Positions 1 through 8,164 of a stretch of 33,761 bases of DNA are shown one piece after another (the first letter of the stretch is position 1; the number at the start of each line of letters is the position of its first letter). A program made the translations under genes and the position numbers. Source of the DNA: Chloroflexota bacterium (GTDB lineage: Bacteria > Chloroflexota > Dehalococcoidia > Lucifugimonadales > Lucifugimonadaceae); the NCBI GenBank assembly GCA_022562515.1, contig JADFPB010000005.1, forward strand, positions 1 to 33,761, given 5' to 3'. The notes under the pieces were generated by a model. It worked only from the letters and a program-made list of their open reading frames with translations. It ran no database searches and was not told the origin of the DNA.

Positions 1-1
1 G

Positions 2-544
2 GAGGCGCTGAAGCGGCCGGGCCGGTTCCCGGAGTCATACGATGTCAATCCCTACGACGGCTATGACAGCGTCGACGCGTCTCCGCTCTATTTCGAGGGA
101 GAAACCGATGGCCGGCTGCCGGCGAACGCAAGAGTGCTGACAGTGGAGAGCGGCGATGAGACCGTTGCGTATCCGTTCACATTTCTGGAAACCCGCCTGG
201 TTTTGAACGATCGCGTTGGCGATCTCGATCTTGCGGTGTTCTTCGACCCTGAGACGCTGTCGGGATTTCAGAACGCTGGAAGTAGCGAGAGGGTTGCGGG
301 TTCGACGACGGTGTTCGACCGGGCGGTGGCCGGCATGACGCTGACGTTTGAGGCGGCCGATGGCGGGTTCAGGGACGAGGAGACAGGATCGCTATGGAGC
401 CTGGGCGGCGTCGCCATCTCCGGGCCGCTGACCGGGCAGCGGTTGACGCCGGTCCTGCATGCGAACCACTTCTGGTTCGCATGGGCGGTGTTCAAGCCTG
501 AAACGGTGATCCGGGACCGGCCTGAATCGCTGTCGGCCGGGTAG
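2..544 (+). CDS. DUF3179 domain-containing protein, C-terminal part (5'-truncated by window)
   Basis: The reading frame is open from the first bases of the window, so the listed ATG-less start at 134 is only an internal codon; the true start lies upstream of the window. The visible 180 residues begin with EALKRPGRFPES and then NPYDGYDSVDASP and DGRLPANARV, followed by a segment ending in ETGSLWSLGG and an HANHFWFAW stretch near the end. This pattern (AYPF, FDRAV, TGSLW) matches my memory of the DUF3179 family, secreted or lipid-anchored proteins of unknown function that are common in Chloroflexota and halophilic archaea. Signal peptide and N-terminal half cannot be seen. It converges on the minus-strand ispE group, with only about 35 bp between stop codons. 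No function can be assigned. Confidence 0.8.
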   Translation, partial: EALKRPGRFPESYDVNPYDGYDSVDASPLYFEGETDGRLPANARVLTVESGDETVAYPFTFLETRLVLNDRVGDLDLAVFFDPETLSGFQNAGSSERVAGSTTVFDRAVAGMTLTFEAADGGFRDEETGSLWSLGGVAISGPLTGQRLTPVLHANHFWFAWAVFKPETVIRDRPESLSAG

Positions 545-579
545 GTCGGCTCAGGCGGATAAACAGCGTCACCGGGGCA

Positions 580-1005
580 CTACCCCTGAACACTATTCGC
601 CAGCCAGGGAATCGCCACGCCGAAAAGCCCCACGAACAGCACGTACTCGAATAGCACATGCAATCGAATCGGCCGCAACAGACCCAGCGCGACTGGCGCG
701 GTGCTTACGGCGAATATCAAGATAAAGATGAAATAGGGGATGCTCGGTATCGGGTCGAACCCGGTTCCTGCGAAATCCTCCAGCACCGTCGATAGCAGGG
801 CGAGCAGCGCGCCCGCTACACCCAGCCCCGGGACGATCGCGGCAGTGCCCAGGAAAACCACGCGGGGAAGCGCGGTCGCATCGGCGTTGCTGAACCGCCG
901 CTCGATAGTATCCGGCATGAAGTAAACCACCGCGTACGTCATGTGGCCAACGAAAACCAGCCCCATGATGAGGCCGAGCAGCGCCCCCGAAAGCGCCACC
1001 TGCAT
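580..1005 (-). CDS. Small polytopic membrane protein, coupled to ispE
   Basis: I chose the ATG at 1005, giving about 141 residues starting MQVALSGALLG, because it overlaps the ispE stop by one base (TGATG), as the ispE/rsmA junction does. The track's longer version from 1101 would run 97 bp into ispE and adds an uncharged-poor, non-membrane leader. The protein has roughly four hydrophobic segments: an N-terminal one (GALLGLIMGLVFVGHM), one around VVFLGTAAIVPGLGVAGALLALL, one around IPYFIFILIFAVSTAPVALGLL and a last one near the C-terminus. A charged loop containing DTIERRFSNAD separates the first two. I do not recognise a family. Last gene of an apparent ffs-rsmA-ispE group; co-translation is likely but the role is unknown. 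The start is the least certain point. Confidence 0.6.
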   Translation of the reverse strand: MQVALSGALLGLIMGLVFVGHMTYAVVYFMPDTIERRFSNADATALPRVVFLGTAAIVPGLGVAGALLALLSTVLEDFAGTGFDPIPSIPYFIFILIFAVSTAPVALGLLRPIRLHVLFEYVLFVGLFGVAIPWLANSVQG

Positions 1006-1892
1006 CAGGAGTCGCCGCCAGAATTCTCGCTGCGCTCGTCCGGCCACCACGCCCTGGTGAGCGTCGCATTCCAGCCCCGGCTCTGCAGCAGCAGTTGCCA
1101 CGCAACGCCAAGTTCCCGGCTATCCGCAACCGCGTACAACGTTGGCCCCGCGCCGGAAAGAATCACCTCCGCCGCGCCAACCCCGCGAAACCCTGTCCGG
1201 TACTCATCCATCCCCGGAAACGCCTCGTCTGCGACCTGGTCGAAGGCGTTGAAGAAAAACTGCGGTGGCACGTCGCCACCACCGCGTATTCGCCCCGCCA
1301 GTTTGTGGGACAGAGTCCCGCGAGTATGGTTTCCGGCCGTGAGCCGCGAAAACAACGCGCCGGTCTTGTTTTTCAGGTGCTCCGGGCGAATATGCGGCGA
1401 CAGCAGCACGAACCATTCCAGGTCCGCCTTCGGCAACGGCGTTACGTCCTCGCCCCTGCCCTGTACCAGCGCCGTACCGCCCCGCAGCAGATAAGGCACG
1501 TCCGAGCCGATCGTCAACGCCAGCGACGATAGCTCGCGCGCGTCCAGGCCCGCCTTCCAGAGCCGGTTCAGGCCCTCCAATACCGCCGCCGCGTCGGCCG
1601 AGCCGCCGCCCAGCCCCCCGGCCGCGGGGATTCGCTTCCGCAGCGTGATGTGGACGCCATCGGACGTGCCAGCCACGTCCCGCAGCGCCTGAGCGGACTT
1701 CACGACGAGGTTATCGCCGCCGGCCAGCTCCGGAACGTCACAGTTCAGGCTGATGCCGTCCGACGATTCTAGTTCGATCTCGTCGTGCAGATCGATCGTC
1801 TGCAACACAGACACCAGGTTGTGATAACCGTCATGCCGTTTGCCGAGGACTTCAAGCGTGAGGTTCAGCTTCGCGTGCGCTTCCAGCTTCAT
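1005..1892 (-). CDS. ispE: 4-diphosphocytidyl-2-C-methyl-D-erythritol kinase
   Basis: IspE phosphorylates CDP-methylerythritol at the 2-hydroxyl, a cytosolic ATP-dependent step of the MEP pathway to isopentenyl diphosphate. The 295-residue length is normal. The GHMP kinase pattern is complete: AKLNLTLEVLGKRHDGYH at the N-terminus carries the catalytic lysine (K8), PAAGGLGGGSADAAA near residues 89-103 is the ATP-binding glycine loop, IGSDVPYLLRGG carries the catalytic aspartate, and LSGAGPTLYA is the third motif near the C-terminus. The start ATG overlaps the rsmA stop by one base (TAATG), indicating translational coupling. rsmA-ispE adjacency is a common bacterial arrangement. Presence of IspE means isoprenoids are made by the MEP rather than the mevalonate route. 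Confidence 0.95.
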   Translation of the reverse strand: MKLEAHAKLNLTLEVLGKRHDGYHNLVSVLQTIDLHDEIELESSDGISLNCDVPELAGGDNLVVKSAQALRDVAGTSDGVHITLRKRIPAAGGLGGGSADAAAVLEGLNRLWKAGLDARELSSLALTIGSDVPYLLRGGTALVQGRGEDVTPLPKADLEWFVLLSPHIRPEHLKNKTGALFSRLTAGNHTRGTLSHKLAGRIRGGGDVPPQFFFNAFDQVADEAFPGMDEYRTGFRGVGAAEVILSGAGPTLYAVADSRELGVAWQLLLQSRGWNATLTRAWWPDERSENSGGDS

Positions 1893-2761
1893 TACGGCTC
1901 ACCGGCTTCCAGCCACGCCTCGTACAACCCTCGCCAGTCGTCCATCGACAGGGTTGCCGGGCGCTGCGACGGATCAAGCCCGGCCTTCTCGATTATCGGC
2001 GCGTAGACGGCTGCCTTCCCCCTGAACCCGACCGCCAGAGAGTTCGGCAGCATCTTGCGCGGGGCGGCGAACCCGGCGCGCGCCAGCGTGAAAAATTTTC
2101 CGGTGGGCCCGCCGCCGATCGACGGCTCCGCACGCAGAGCGAGATGGACTACCGAAGAGTGAACCTTCGGTTGGGGCGAGAACGCCCGCGGCGGCGCGTG
2201 GCACACTATTCGCGCCTCGGCGTAGAGTTGCGTGGCTACCGATAGAAGGCCCATCTCACCCGGCTTCGCCGTCATCTCCCTGGCGACCTCACGCTGCACC
2301 ATGACAACGGCCTCAGTCGGTGGCGCCTCGTTCTCGAGCAGGTTCCGGACTATCGGCGACGCCGCGTAGTACGGCAGGTTGCCGACGACCTTGTACGGAC
2401 CCTCGGCCATCTCCGGAACGTCACTGGGCGACAGTGTCCGGGCGTCGGCGTTCACCACGCTGACGTGGGGCTGATCGGCAAACTTTTCCGATAGATCAGC
2501 GGCGAGCGCATCATCGTACTCGACGAGCACGAGGCGGCCGGCCGCTTCAGCAAGAAGTCCCGTAAGGGCGCCGCGCCCGGGGCCGATCTCTATGACCGTA
2601 TCCTGGCCGCCTTCGAGCCGTGCTGCACCGACGATTCGCTTCACAATCGAACGGTCGCGCAGGAAATGCTGCCCCAGTGACTTGCGCGGCTTTCGCCGGC
2701 CTGATGAAGACGTCCCAGATGAAGCAGTCATAAATGTGAGCCGTGCACCCCCGTTCGTCAT
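1892..2761 (-). CDS. rsmA: 16S rRNA (adenine1518-N6/adenine1519-N6)-dimethyltransferase
   Basis: RsmA (KsgA) dimethylates two adjacent adenines in the 3' terminal helix of 16S rRNA, using S-adenosylmethionine, during small-subunit maturation. The 289-residue protein shows KSLGQHFLRD near the N-terminus, the SAM-binding VIEIGPGRGALT loop, the acidic ribose-binding LVEYDD, the NADART motif and the catalytic NLPYYAASP motif. A C-terminal helical domain completes the usual length. A second ATG at 2731 (MTASSGTSSSG) is an equally possible start; neither has a convincing Shine-Dalgarno sequence, and the first 25 residues are low-complexity. The gene lies 33 bp downstream of the SRP RNA on the same strand and is coupled to ispE. 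Confidence 0.95.
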   Translation of the reverse strand: MTNGGARLTFMTASSGTSSSGRRKPRKSLGQHFLRDRSIVKRIVGAARLEGGQDTVIEIGPGRGALTGLLAEAAGRLVLVEYDDALAADLSEKFADQPHVSVVNADARTLSPSDVPEMAEGPYKVVGNLPYYAASPIVRNLLENEAPPTEAVVMVQREVAREMTAKPGEMGLLSVATQLYAEARIVCHAPPRAFSPQPKVHSSVVHLALRAEPSIGGGPTGKFFTLARAGFAAPRKMLPNSLAVGFRGKAAVYAPIIEKAGLDPSQRPATLSMDDWRGLYEAWLEAGEP

Positions 2762-2793
2762 GGCGCCGAAGATATGCTCAATCCCGATCGCTC

Positions 2794-2892
2794 AGACCAG
2801 GCTGGCCTGCGGCACCCGAGGGATCTCGCATACCGCTGCTTCCTTCCGGACCTGACGGGGTTCACAAGGCCTCGCCGCGCAGGACCCGGTCC
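2794..2892 (-). ncRNA. ffs: Signal recognition particle RNA, small bacterial type (4.5S)
   Basis: The minus strand carries the near-invariant SRP domain IV core GTCAGGTCCGGAAGGAAGC with the flanking AACCCC and GCGGTA, which form the apical loop bound by Ffh. The outer stem closes well: CCTGCG-CGGC-GAGG on the 5' side pairs with CCTC-GG-GTGCCG-CAGG on the 3' side, and GACC/GGTC pairs close the ends. The predicted transcript is about 97 nt, the usual length of the small SRP RNA. Ends are estimated from the pairing. It lies just upstream of rsmA on the same strand; a separate promoter is expected in the region near 2900-2950, where I see no clear consensus boxes. Confidence 0.93.
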
Positions 2893-3108
2893 TCAACACG
2901 ATCAATAAAGAGCAGGGAACTTTGACGCGCATGCCTCCGGGGGGAGTTCAACCCCGCTATAGCGGATTGCGGGTTCAGGGCGCCGCTACTTCCCCGTCTA
3001 GCACGACCACACCAATCGTATGTATGCCACAGAACGGGTGTCAACGAGCCAGGCTGCCAATCTAACGCTCAGATCGGCGCAATCCGCGCACCCGTAGAAT
3101 GTCCCCGG

Positions 3109-3987
3109 ATGTCTAATTCACTCGAAACCGCAGTAATTCCGGTAGCCGGCTTCGGCACCCGGTTCCTGCCCGTGACACGCGCCGTCCCCAAGCCCCTGCT
3201 TCCCGTCGTCGACACGCCCCTGATCCACAGGTCGGTCCAGGAAGCCGTCGAAGCCGGATTCAAGCGAATCGTGCTCGTAATGTCGCCCGGCATGGAACCG
3301 ATCGCCGACTACTTCAGCCCGAAGCCGGCACTTGAGGCCGCCCTTGAGCAGAGCGGGAAAGACGATCTTCTGGCCCAACAGCACGCGATAGCCGGGATGG
3401 CCGACGTGACTGCGGTAGTCCAGCACGAAGCCAGGGGCCTCGGCCACGCTGTGCTACTGGCACGCGACGAAGTAGGCGATGCGCCATTTGCCGTCTTCCT
3501 CCCGGACGAGCTCCTCTGGGGCGAGAAATCGGCAATCCAGCAGGTGAAAGAGCTCTGGGAACGCGTTGGCGGCAACGTCTTCGGAGTGGTCGAGGTGCCG
3601 GATCAGGCTGTCCCGGCACTGGGAATCGTGGCCGGAGAGCCTGTCGATGCCAACGCATGGCGGGTGACCGGGATGGTCGAAAAGCCGCTGCTGGATGAAG
3701 CGCCGAGCAACCTGGCCATCGTAGGGCCATACATCCTGACCCCGGCCATCTTCGACTCAATCGAGGCCACCGCGCCCGGCGCAATCGGCGAAATACAGAT
3801 CACAGACCCCATCGCCGCACGCATAGACGCCGAGGGTGTCCACGCCCGAATTCTTCACGGAATCCGCATAGACGCGGGCACTCCGGCGGGCCTGCTCGCG
3901 GCTAATATATTTGAGGCACGCAGGAACAGCTCGCTATACGAGCGCGCAATGCAGATTCTCGATGATGCGGAGCAGTCTCGGGAGTGA
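3109..3987 (+). CDS. galU: UTP-glucose-1-phosphate uridylyltransferase
   Basis: GalU makes UDP-glucose from UTP and glucose-1-phosphate, feeding cell-envelope polysaccharide synthesis in the cytoplasm. The 292 residues match the family length. The N-terminal nucleotide-binding signature is clear (VIPVAGFGTRFLPVT followed by KPLLPVVDTPLI), as are the ARGLGHAVL motif near residue 110, the metal-binding LPDELLWG, VTGMVEKP near residue 187 and GEIQITD near 225. The nearest ATG is at 3109. I see no strong Shine-Dalgarno in front of it. The 216 bp between the SRP RNA and this start hold a CCGCTATAGCGG palindrome at 2954-2965 and otherwise nothing that I can identify. Downstream is the copper-type cassette on the same strand, with 33 bp spacing. 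Confidence 0.94.
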   Translation: MSNSLETAVIPVAGFGTRFLPVTRAVPKPLLPVVDTPLIHRSVQEAVEAGFKRIVLVMSPGMEPIADYFSPKPALEAALEQSGKDDLLAQQHAIAGMADVTAVVQHEARGLGHAVLLARDEVGDAPFAVFLPDELLWGEKSAIQQVKELWERVGGNVFGVVEVPDQAVPALGIVAGEPVDANAWRVTGMVEKPLLDEAPSNLAIVGPYILTPAIFDSIEATAPGAIGEIQITDPIAARIDAEGVHARILHGIRIDAGTPAGLLAANIFEARRNSSLYERAMQILDDAEQSRE

Positions 3988-4020
3988 GCCGGCCGCGAAA
4001 GACTCGAACTCGCTCATCAC

Positions 4021-4449
4021 ATGAACGCAATCTCTACAGGCCCCCGGCATGAGGCCAGCCGTCTCAGATGGCTGTTCGCCCTTGCCGCGCTGACCGCGAT
4101 GCTGGCGCCGCTTGCAGGCGCCGCGCTCGACCACGACTTCGCCGAGCGGCAGCCCGGCCATACGCATGTCTACTTTGGTGGCGCCGCCGCCGTTGGCGGA
4201 GACGAACACGCATACACGGCAGATCACTCCCATGACGTTCAGAGCGTAATCGCCGTTAGCTCCAACGACGTTCTGGTCAGCGCCGCGCCATCGCAGCCTC
4301 CGCTCTCAAAACTCGTCGTATCTATAGGACGAACAAGCGGCGAGCACAGTAGTCCTGGCCGGGCATGGAACCACCTGCGTCCGCCAGGCGACGATGCGGC
4401 CCCAGATACATATTCGAACGAGGTAGAGCCCGACCCGCCGCGCGCGTAA
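4021..4449 (+). CDS. Secreted His-rich protein of unknown function
   Basis: The 142-residue product has a clear signal peptide: positively charged MNAISTGPRHEASRLR, a hydrophobic LFALAALTAMLAPLAGAA core and likely cleavage near LAGAA-LDHD. The mature N-terminal half is rich in histidine and acidic residues (LDHDFAERQPGHTH, DEHAYTADHSHDV), the kind of composition that binds Cu or Zn. The C-terminal half is Pro/Ser/Asp-rich and probably disordered. No family is recognised. It immediately precedes the Met/His-rich anchored protein and the CopCD fusion, which supports a metal-handling role, but that is inference. The Shine-Dalgarno is weak. Several minus-strand ORFs overlap; I prefer this frame because of the signal peptide and strand agreement with neighbours. 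Confidence 0.6.
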   Translation: MNAISTGPRHEASRLRWLFALAALTAMLAPLAGAALDHDFAERQPGHTHVYFGGAAAVGGDEHAYTADHSHDVQSVIAVSSNDVLVSAAPSQPPLSKLVVSIGRTSGEHSSPGRAWNHLRPPGDDAAPDTYSNEVEPDPPRA

Positions 4450-4515
4450 CTCCAACACCAACCGATAACGGTCGTGCGAACCGGTTTTCCGATCCGCCAT
4501 TCTTGGGAGTTACCG

Positions 4516-5553
4516 ATGCACATCAAAGTCACTTTTTTACTTCTGCTCGCGCTGGGCCTCATCGCGGGCTCATCCAGCGCCGCTCTGGCGCACGAAACGC
4601 GCGAGCTGGGCGGCGTCAAGATAGAAATCGGCTTCGAGACCGAGCCGCCCCTTGAAGGCCTCCCCAATGCCATAGTTATAGTCGCCGTCAGACCGGCCGA
4701 TGACTCTTCCATGGAGATGGACATGGGTGAGACAACGGACATGGGCGCCGCTTCAAAACTTCAGCTCCACGGGGAAGTATTCGGGTCGGGCACCATCGCG
4801 ACGGGGGCCTCATTCAGGTATGCGGTGACGCATGAATTTGAAGGCCAGACGATTCCGTTTCACAACCACCTGAACCATGACGCGTTCGGCGAAATACAGG
4901 TGACGCCGGATGCCCCCGAAGCAGAGTCCGTGACCATCGTGATCGGCGCGAATGGGTTCTACAAGCCGCCCACCGTGACGGTCAGGCCGGACACCTTCGT
5001 GATCTTCACGAATACCGACGACTCCCCACAGACCGTCATTAGCGGCCCCCCGAGCAGCAGCCCGGACTTTGCCACCGACGCCGAGGCCGGCTTTGTACCT
5101 GTGATCGGGCTTGAAGGTGATCTCCGCATCGAGATCACCCACACGGAGTCAGGGATCACCAGAGAACTGGTTCTTCGGCCGGTATTCGGACAGCCGGGCA
5201 AGTACCTGGCGCCGCTGATACCGACCGCTACGGGCCAGTACTCGGTGCGCCTTTTCGGCACGATCGGGGAGACCGACGTCGACGAAACCTTCGTCTCAGG
5301 CCCCGGCACGTTCGATGACGTGGTGCCTGCAACATCGATTCAGTTCCCCAACCAGATACCGTCCGGACGAGAGCTCATAGGCGCGGCGCGCGGCGCGCAG
5401 GAGCAGCTCGCAGCAGCGTTCGACGCCGCCGACGACGCGGACTCCTCCGCAACCACGGCGCTGATAGTCGGCATCATCGGCCTGGCCGTCGGTTTGACCG
5501 GCCTCAGCATGGGCGGATACGCCGTTTTTGCGACGCGGCGCAGGGCCCTGTAG
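4516..5553 (+). CDS. Membrane-anchored YtkA/FixH-like periplasmic protein with cupredoxin-like insert
   Basis: I moved the start from 4474 to the ATG at 4516, preceded by GGGAG six bases upstream and opening a proper signal peptide (MHIKVTFLLLLALG, cleavage near LAHE). The 345-residue protein begins with a beta-sandwich segment (residues 26-65), then a Met-rich stretch MEMDMGETTDMG (66-77), a His-rich loop FHNHLNHDAFGE (115-126), and a cupredoxin-like segment (138-176, VIGANGFYKPPTVTVRPD). The beta-sandwich then resumes (200-265, with FGQPGKYLAPLIPTATGQYS). An alpha-helical linker and one C-terminal membrane helix (315-340) with RRRAL on the inside anchor it. The cupredoxin PHTV signature reads SPQTV, so the usual first copper histidine is lost. 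Context with CopCD suggests periplasmic copper binding or transfer; this is inferred. Confidence 0.78.
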   Translation: MHIKVTFLLLLALGLIAGSSSAALAHETRELGGVKIEIGFETEPPLEGLPNAIVIVAVRPADDSSMEMDMGETTDMGAASKLQLHGEVFGSGTIATGASFRYAVTHEFEGQTIPFHNHLNHDAFGEIQVTPDAPEAESVTIVIGANGFYKPPTVTVRPDTFVIFTNTDDSPQTVISGPPSSSPDFATDAEAGFVPVIGLEGDLRIEITHTESGITRELVLRPVFGQPGKYLAPLIPTATGQYSVRLFGTIGETDVDETFVSGPGTFDDVVPATSIQFPNQIPSGRELIGAARGAQEQLAAAFDAADDADSSATTALIVGIIGLAVGLTGLSMGGYAVFATRRRAL

Positions 5554-5571
5554 GGACGCCAGGAGAACGCC

Positions 5572-5820
5572 ATGCCCAAATTTCCCAAGATCCTCAGATT
5601 GTTGAACAGGGCCGGACTCCGGCTCCGCTCCACGGCGCCTGTCCTCGCTCCCGCGCCGCTGCTCCACTCTATTGGCGGCGGCGGAAACTGGGACGAGATC
5701 ATCGCCTTCGCGGTGATCATCGGGTTCCTCGTCGCGCTGGCCGGATTCGGCTACTACAGCGGCCGGCAAAAGAACAAACGGCGCGCGCGGAAGCGTCGGC
5801 GGAGGTCGGCGAAGAGGTGA
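5572..5820 (+). CDS. Small membrane protein with highly basic C-terminus
   Basis: An 82-residue protein with an amphipathic N-terminus (MPKFPKILRLLNRAG), one strong membrane segment (IIAFAVIIGFLVALAGFGYY) and an arginine/lysine-rich tail (QKNKRRARKRRRRSAKR). Such a tail would sit in the cytoplasm. It lies 18 bp after the anchored YtkA-like gene with a GGAG-type Shine-Dalgarno (CAGGAGAACGCC then ATG), and its TGA overlaps the ATG of the CopCD fusion by one base. The tight packing indicates co-translation. No family recognised; it may be an accessory subunit of the neighbouring membrane proteins. Confidence 0.72.
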   Translation: MPKFPKILRLLNRAGLRLRSTAPVLAPAPLLHSIGGGGNWDEIIAFAVIIGFLVALAGFGYYSGRQKNKRRARKRRRRSAKR

Positions 5821-8129
5821 TGCGCCACTGGTTGACGCGGGCGTACGGGCGCAAGCCGATCAGCGCGGCCGCGACAGTTCTGCTCGCCGCGCTCTTCGCG
5901 CTCGCCGCCTACATCGGCTCTCCGCCGCTCCCGGCATCCGCTCACGCCAATGTCGAGGTCGCCAACCCGCAACCCGAGTCGGAATTAGAAGACGCGCCAG
6001 ACCGCATCGTCATCCAGTTCACGGAGCCACTGGAAGCCCGCTTCAGCGAGATCACGCTCCTCGACGCCAACGGGGTCCGCGTCGACAACCAGGACAGCAA
6101 GATCGACCTGACAGACCCCACCACCCTGGCCGTCACCCTGCCGCCGCTCGAGAATGGCACGTACACCGTTTCCTGGAGCAACGTCTCGACCGTGGACGGC
6201 CACCGCGTGAACGGCGCATACGTCTTCTCCGTGGGCGAGCCGATCTCCGGCGGTGCGGTGGTTGGCGGCGAATCGACCCTCCAGTCCCAGGGCGAGCCGT
6301 TCTTCCGCTGGATAGTCCTGCTCGGCGCGCTCGCGGCAGTTGGCGGCCTGGCATTCCAGGCGCTTGTCGTCCACCCCGTTCTGTCTCGCATCAGCGGCAA
6401 TCCCGCCGTGAAACAGGCGCGCGATGCGATGCTGCGGCGCGGTGACGTCGCGATCTGGGCCGGGCTGGGCCTGTTCGCCATCGGCTCCGTGCTGCATCTC
6501 GCGCAGCAGGCGGCAACGACCTTCGACGTATCGTTCTGGAACGCCATCGGCAGTGAAATGGGAACGATTGTTACGGATACCGACTGGGGAAGCGACTGGC
6601 TGCTCAGGGTTTCTCTAATAGGCGTCATGGCCGCGCTTCTGACCGTGGCAGCGCGCGTACCCAACCGCGAAATGCTGCTCGCCGGCGACATCCGCCTCGG
6701 CCAGGCTCTCCGTTATACCGCTCTCCTTCCAGGCGCAGCCGCGCTCTTAACACTGGCCCTCATCAGCCACGGCGCAGGCACGGCAGGGCTGACCGGGACT
6801 GCGCTCGCCGCCGACTTCGTACACTTGCTGGCGGCCGCTCTATGGGTCGGCGGACTGGTGCAGCTCTTCGCCGGGCTGCCAGTCCTGATCGGGGCGTCAC
6901 GGGAAGGCGTTTTGCGCCGCATCCTGCAGCGCATGGTCCCCCGCTTCTCCGTTGTTGCGCTCATCAGCGCGGCGACCCTGATCCTCACCGGCGCGTTCAG
7001 CGCCTGGGCGCAGCTAAGCGCATGGGAGGCGTTCACTACCGCATACGGATACGCCCTCATCGCCAAGCTGCTCGTTCTCATCCCGCTCCTGGCGGCGGCG
7101 GCGTTCAACCTGCTCTGGCTGCGGCCGAAGATCCAGACGGCGACCGGCCGGGCTGCAAGGCTCATGCGGCGCTTCGTCGCACTCGAGATCGCCTCCCTCG
7201 TTCTCGTCCTGCTGGCCGTCGGATACCTGACCGCGCTCGAGCCCGGCCGGCAGGTAGCCTCACGCGAAGCCGCTGCCAGAGGGCCGAGCTTCACTGAAAT
7301 AGCCGAGGGCGCAACGATCGATACCCGCTTCGAGCACTCACGCGTCGGGCCGAACAACATCACGATCACCATCACGGACAGGCGCGGCAACCGCATCGAG
7401 AACGCCAACAACGTGGAAGTGATAATCGTCGGGCTGAGCGCTGGACTCCCGAGCGATCTCGCCCGCGCCGTGGACCAGGGCAACGGCGAGTGGCTGATCG
7501 AGGACTACCGGCTCAGCGTGGCCGGCGAGTGGCAGATCGAGACGGTTGTCCGCAGGCCGGGCAGCTTCGACGCCCGCACCGCGTTCCGCTTCGACATCGG
7601 CGGCGTCGGAGACGGGGGAAGCTCCCTCTTCGCCCCCAACCCGGACACCGCGGGCCTGCTGTTTGGCGGCGCGGTAGCCGCCATCGGCCTCATGATCCTC
7701 TTCGCAAGCGTTCCGCTCGGCGCCGTTTACACGCGCTCCGGCATATCCATCGCCGCGCCCGGCCTGGCGGCGGCCGTGGTGGGGCTGGTGATCATCGGAA
7801 ACGCGGTTGCCACGACGAGCGCCGATACCTCCGGCCTCCGCAACCCCTTCCCGCCAACAGCTGAATCCGTGGATATCGGACGCGATGGATACGTGCAGAC
7901 CTGCTCTGCCTGCCACGGCGAAGAGGGCCTCGGCGATGGCCCGGCAGCGCCCAGGCTCACTGCCGATCTCACCATCCACGTGCCGCTCCACAGAGATGGC
8001 GATCTCTTCACCTTCATGAGAGACGGCATATCCGGCACCCCCATGAAATCGCTCAGCAACGTCCTCACCGAAGACCAGATGTGGCACATAGTCAACTACG
8101 TTCGGACGCTGGCGCGGCCGGGGGGATGA
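5820..8129 (+). CDS. CopC-CopD fusion with extracytoplasmic Ig-like domain and C-terminal cytochrome c domain
   Basis: The order along about 769 residues is as follows. A signal segment ends near ASAHA. A CopC beta-barrel (about 42-141) has two typical Cu ligands, the N-terminal His (H42-43) and the His in VDGHRVNG (about 128). A CopD multi-helix membrane region (about 160-475) carries LISHGAG and DFVHLLAAALWVGGL. A beta-rich extracytoplasmic domain (about 480-620, FEHSRVGPNNITITI) resembles FixH/YtkA folds. Two membrane helices follow (about 630-680). A mono-haem cytochrome c domain with CSACH (about 697) ends the protein, with a probable axial Met in GTPMKSL. CopC/CopD proteins bind copper in the periplasm and move it across the membrane. 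The tethered haem suggests coupling of copper redox state to electron transfer. ATG 5820 and GTG 5817 are both possible starts. Confidence 0.9.
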   Translation: MRHWLTRAYGRKPISAAATVLLAALFALAAYIGSPPLPASAHANVEVANPQPESELEDAPDRIVIQFTEPLEARFSEITLLDANGVRVDNQDSKIDLTDPTTLAVTLPPLENGTYTVSWSNVSTVDGHRVNGAYVFSVGEPISGGAVVGGESTLQSQGEPFFRWIVLLGALAAVGGLAFQALVVHPVLSRISGNPAVKQARDAMLRRGDVAIWAGLGLFAIGSVLHLAQQAATTFDVSFWNAIGSEMGTIVTDTDWGSDWLLRVSLIGVMAALLTVAARVPNREMLLAGDIRLGQALRYTALLPGAAALLTLALISHGAGTAGLTGTALAADFVHLLAAALWVGGLVQLFAGLPVLIGASREGVLRRILQRMVPRFSVVALISAATLILTGAFSAWAQLSAWEAFTTAYGYALIAKLLVLIPLLAAAAFNLLWLRPKIQTATGRAARLMRRFVALEIASLVLVLLAVGYLTALEPGRQVASREAAARGPSFTEIAEGATIDTRFEHSRVGPNNITITITDRRGNRIENANNVEVIIVGLSAGLPSDLARAVDQGNGEWLIEDYRLSVAGEWQIETVVRRPGSFDARTAFRFDIGGVGDGGSSLFAPNPDTAGLLFGGAVAAIGLMILFASVPLGAVYTRSGISIAAPGLAAAVVGLVIIGNAVATTSADTSGLRNPFPPTAESVDIGRDGYVQTCSACHGEEGLGDGPAAPRLTADLTIHVPLHRDGDLFTFMRDGISGTPMKSLSNVLTEDQMWHIVNYVRTLARPGG

Positions 8130-8150
8130 TCCCATCGTCGTCACCCAAAC

Positions 8151-8164
8151 CGGGCGTTAGCCCG
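8151..8164. terminator. Short GC hairpin after copCD fusion
   Basis: CGGGC-GTTA-GCCCG forms a 5-bp stem with a four-base loop 21 bp after the CopCD stop. There is no clear T-run, so factor-independent termination is uncertain; it may instead be the left edge of the neighbouring dispersed repeat. Confidence 0.35.

Noticed and set aside
268-495. Minus-strand ORF of 75 aa opposite the DUF3179 end
   Set aside because: Shadow of the plus-strand gene, which has recognisable motifs and an open frame from the window edge.
580-1129. Two alternative longer versions of the small membrane protein (starts at 1101 and 1129)
   Set aside because: One overlaps ispE by 97 bp and adds a non-membrane leader; the other is in a different, arginine-rich frame and is a shadow.
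2892-3108. Possible tRNA or other RNA gene between the SRP RNA and galU
   Set aside because: A GTTCAAC-like stretch (2947) has no matching acceptor, D or anticodon arm on either strand.
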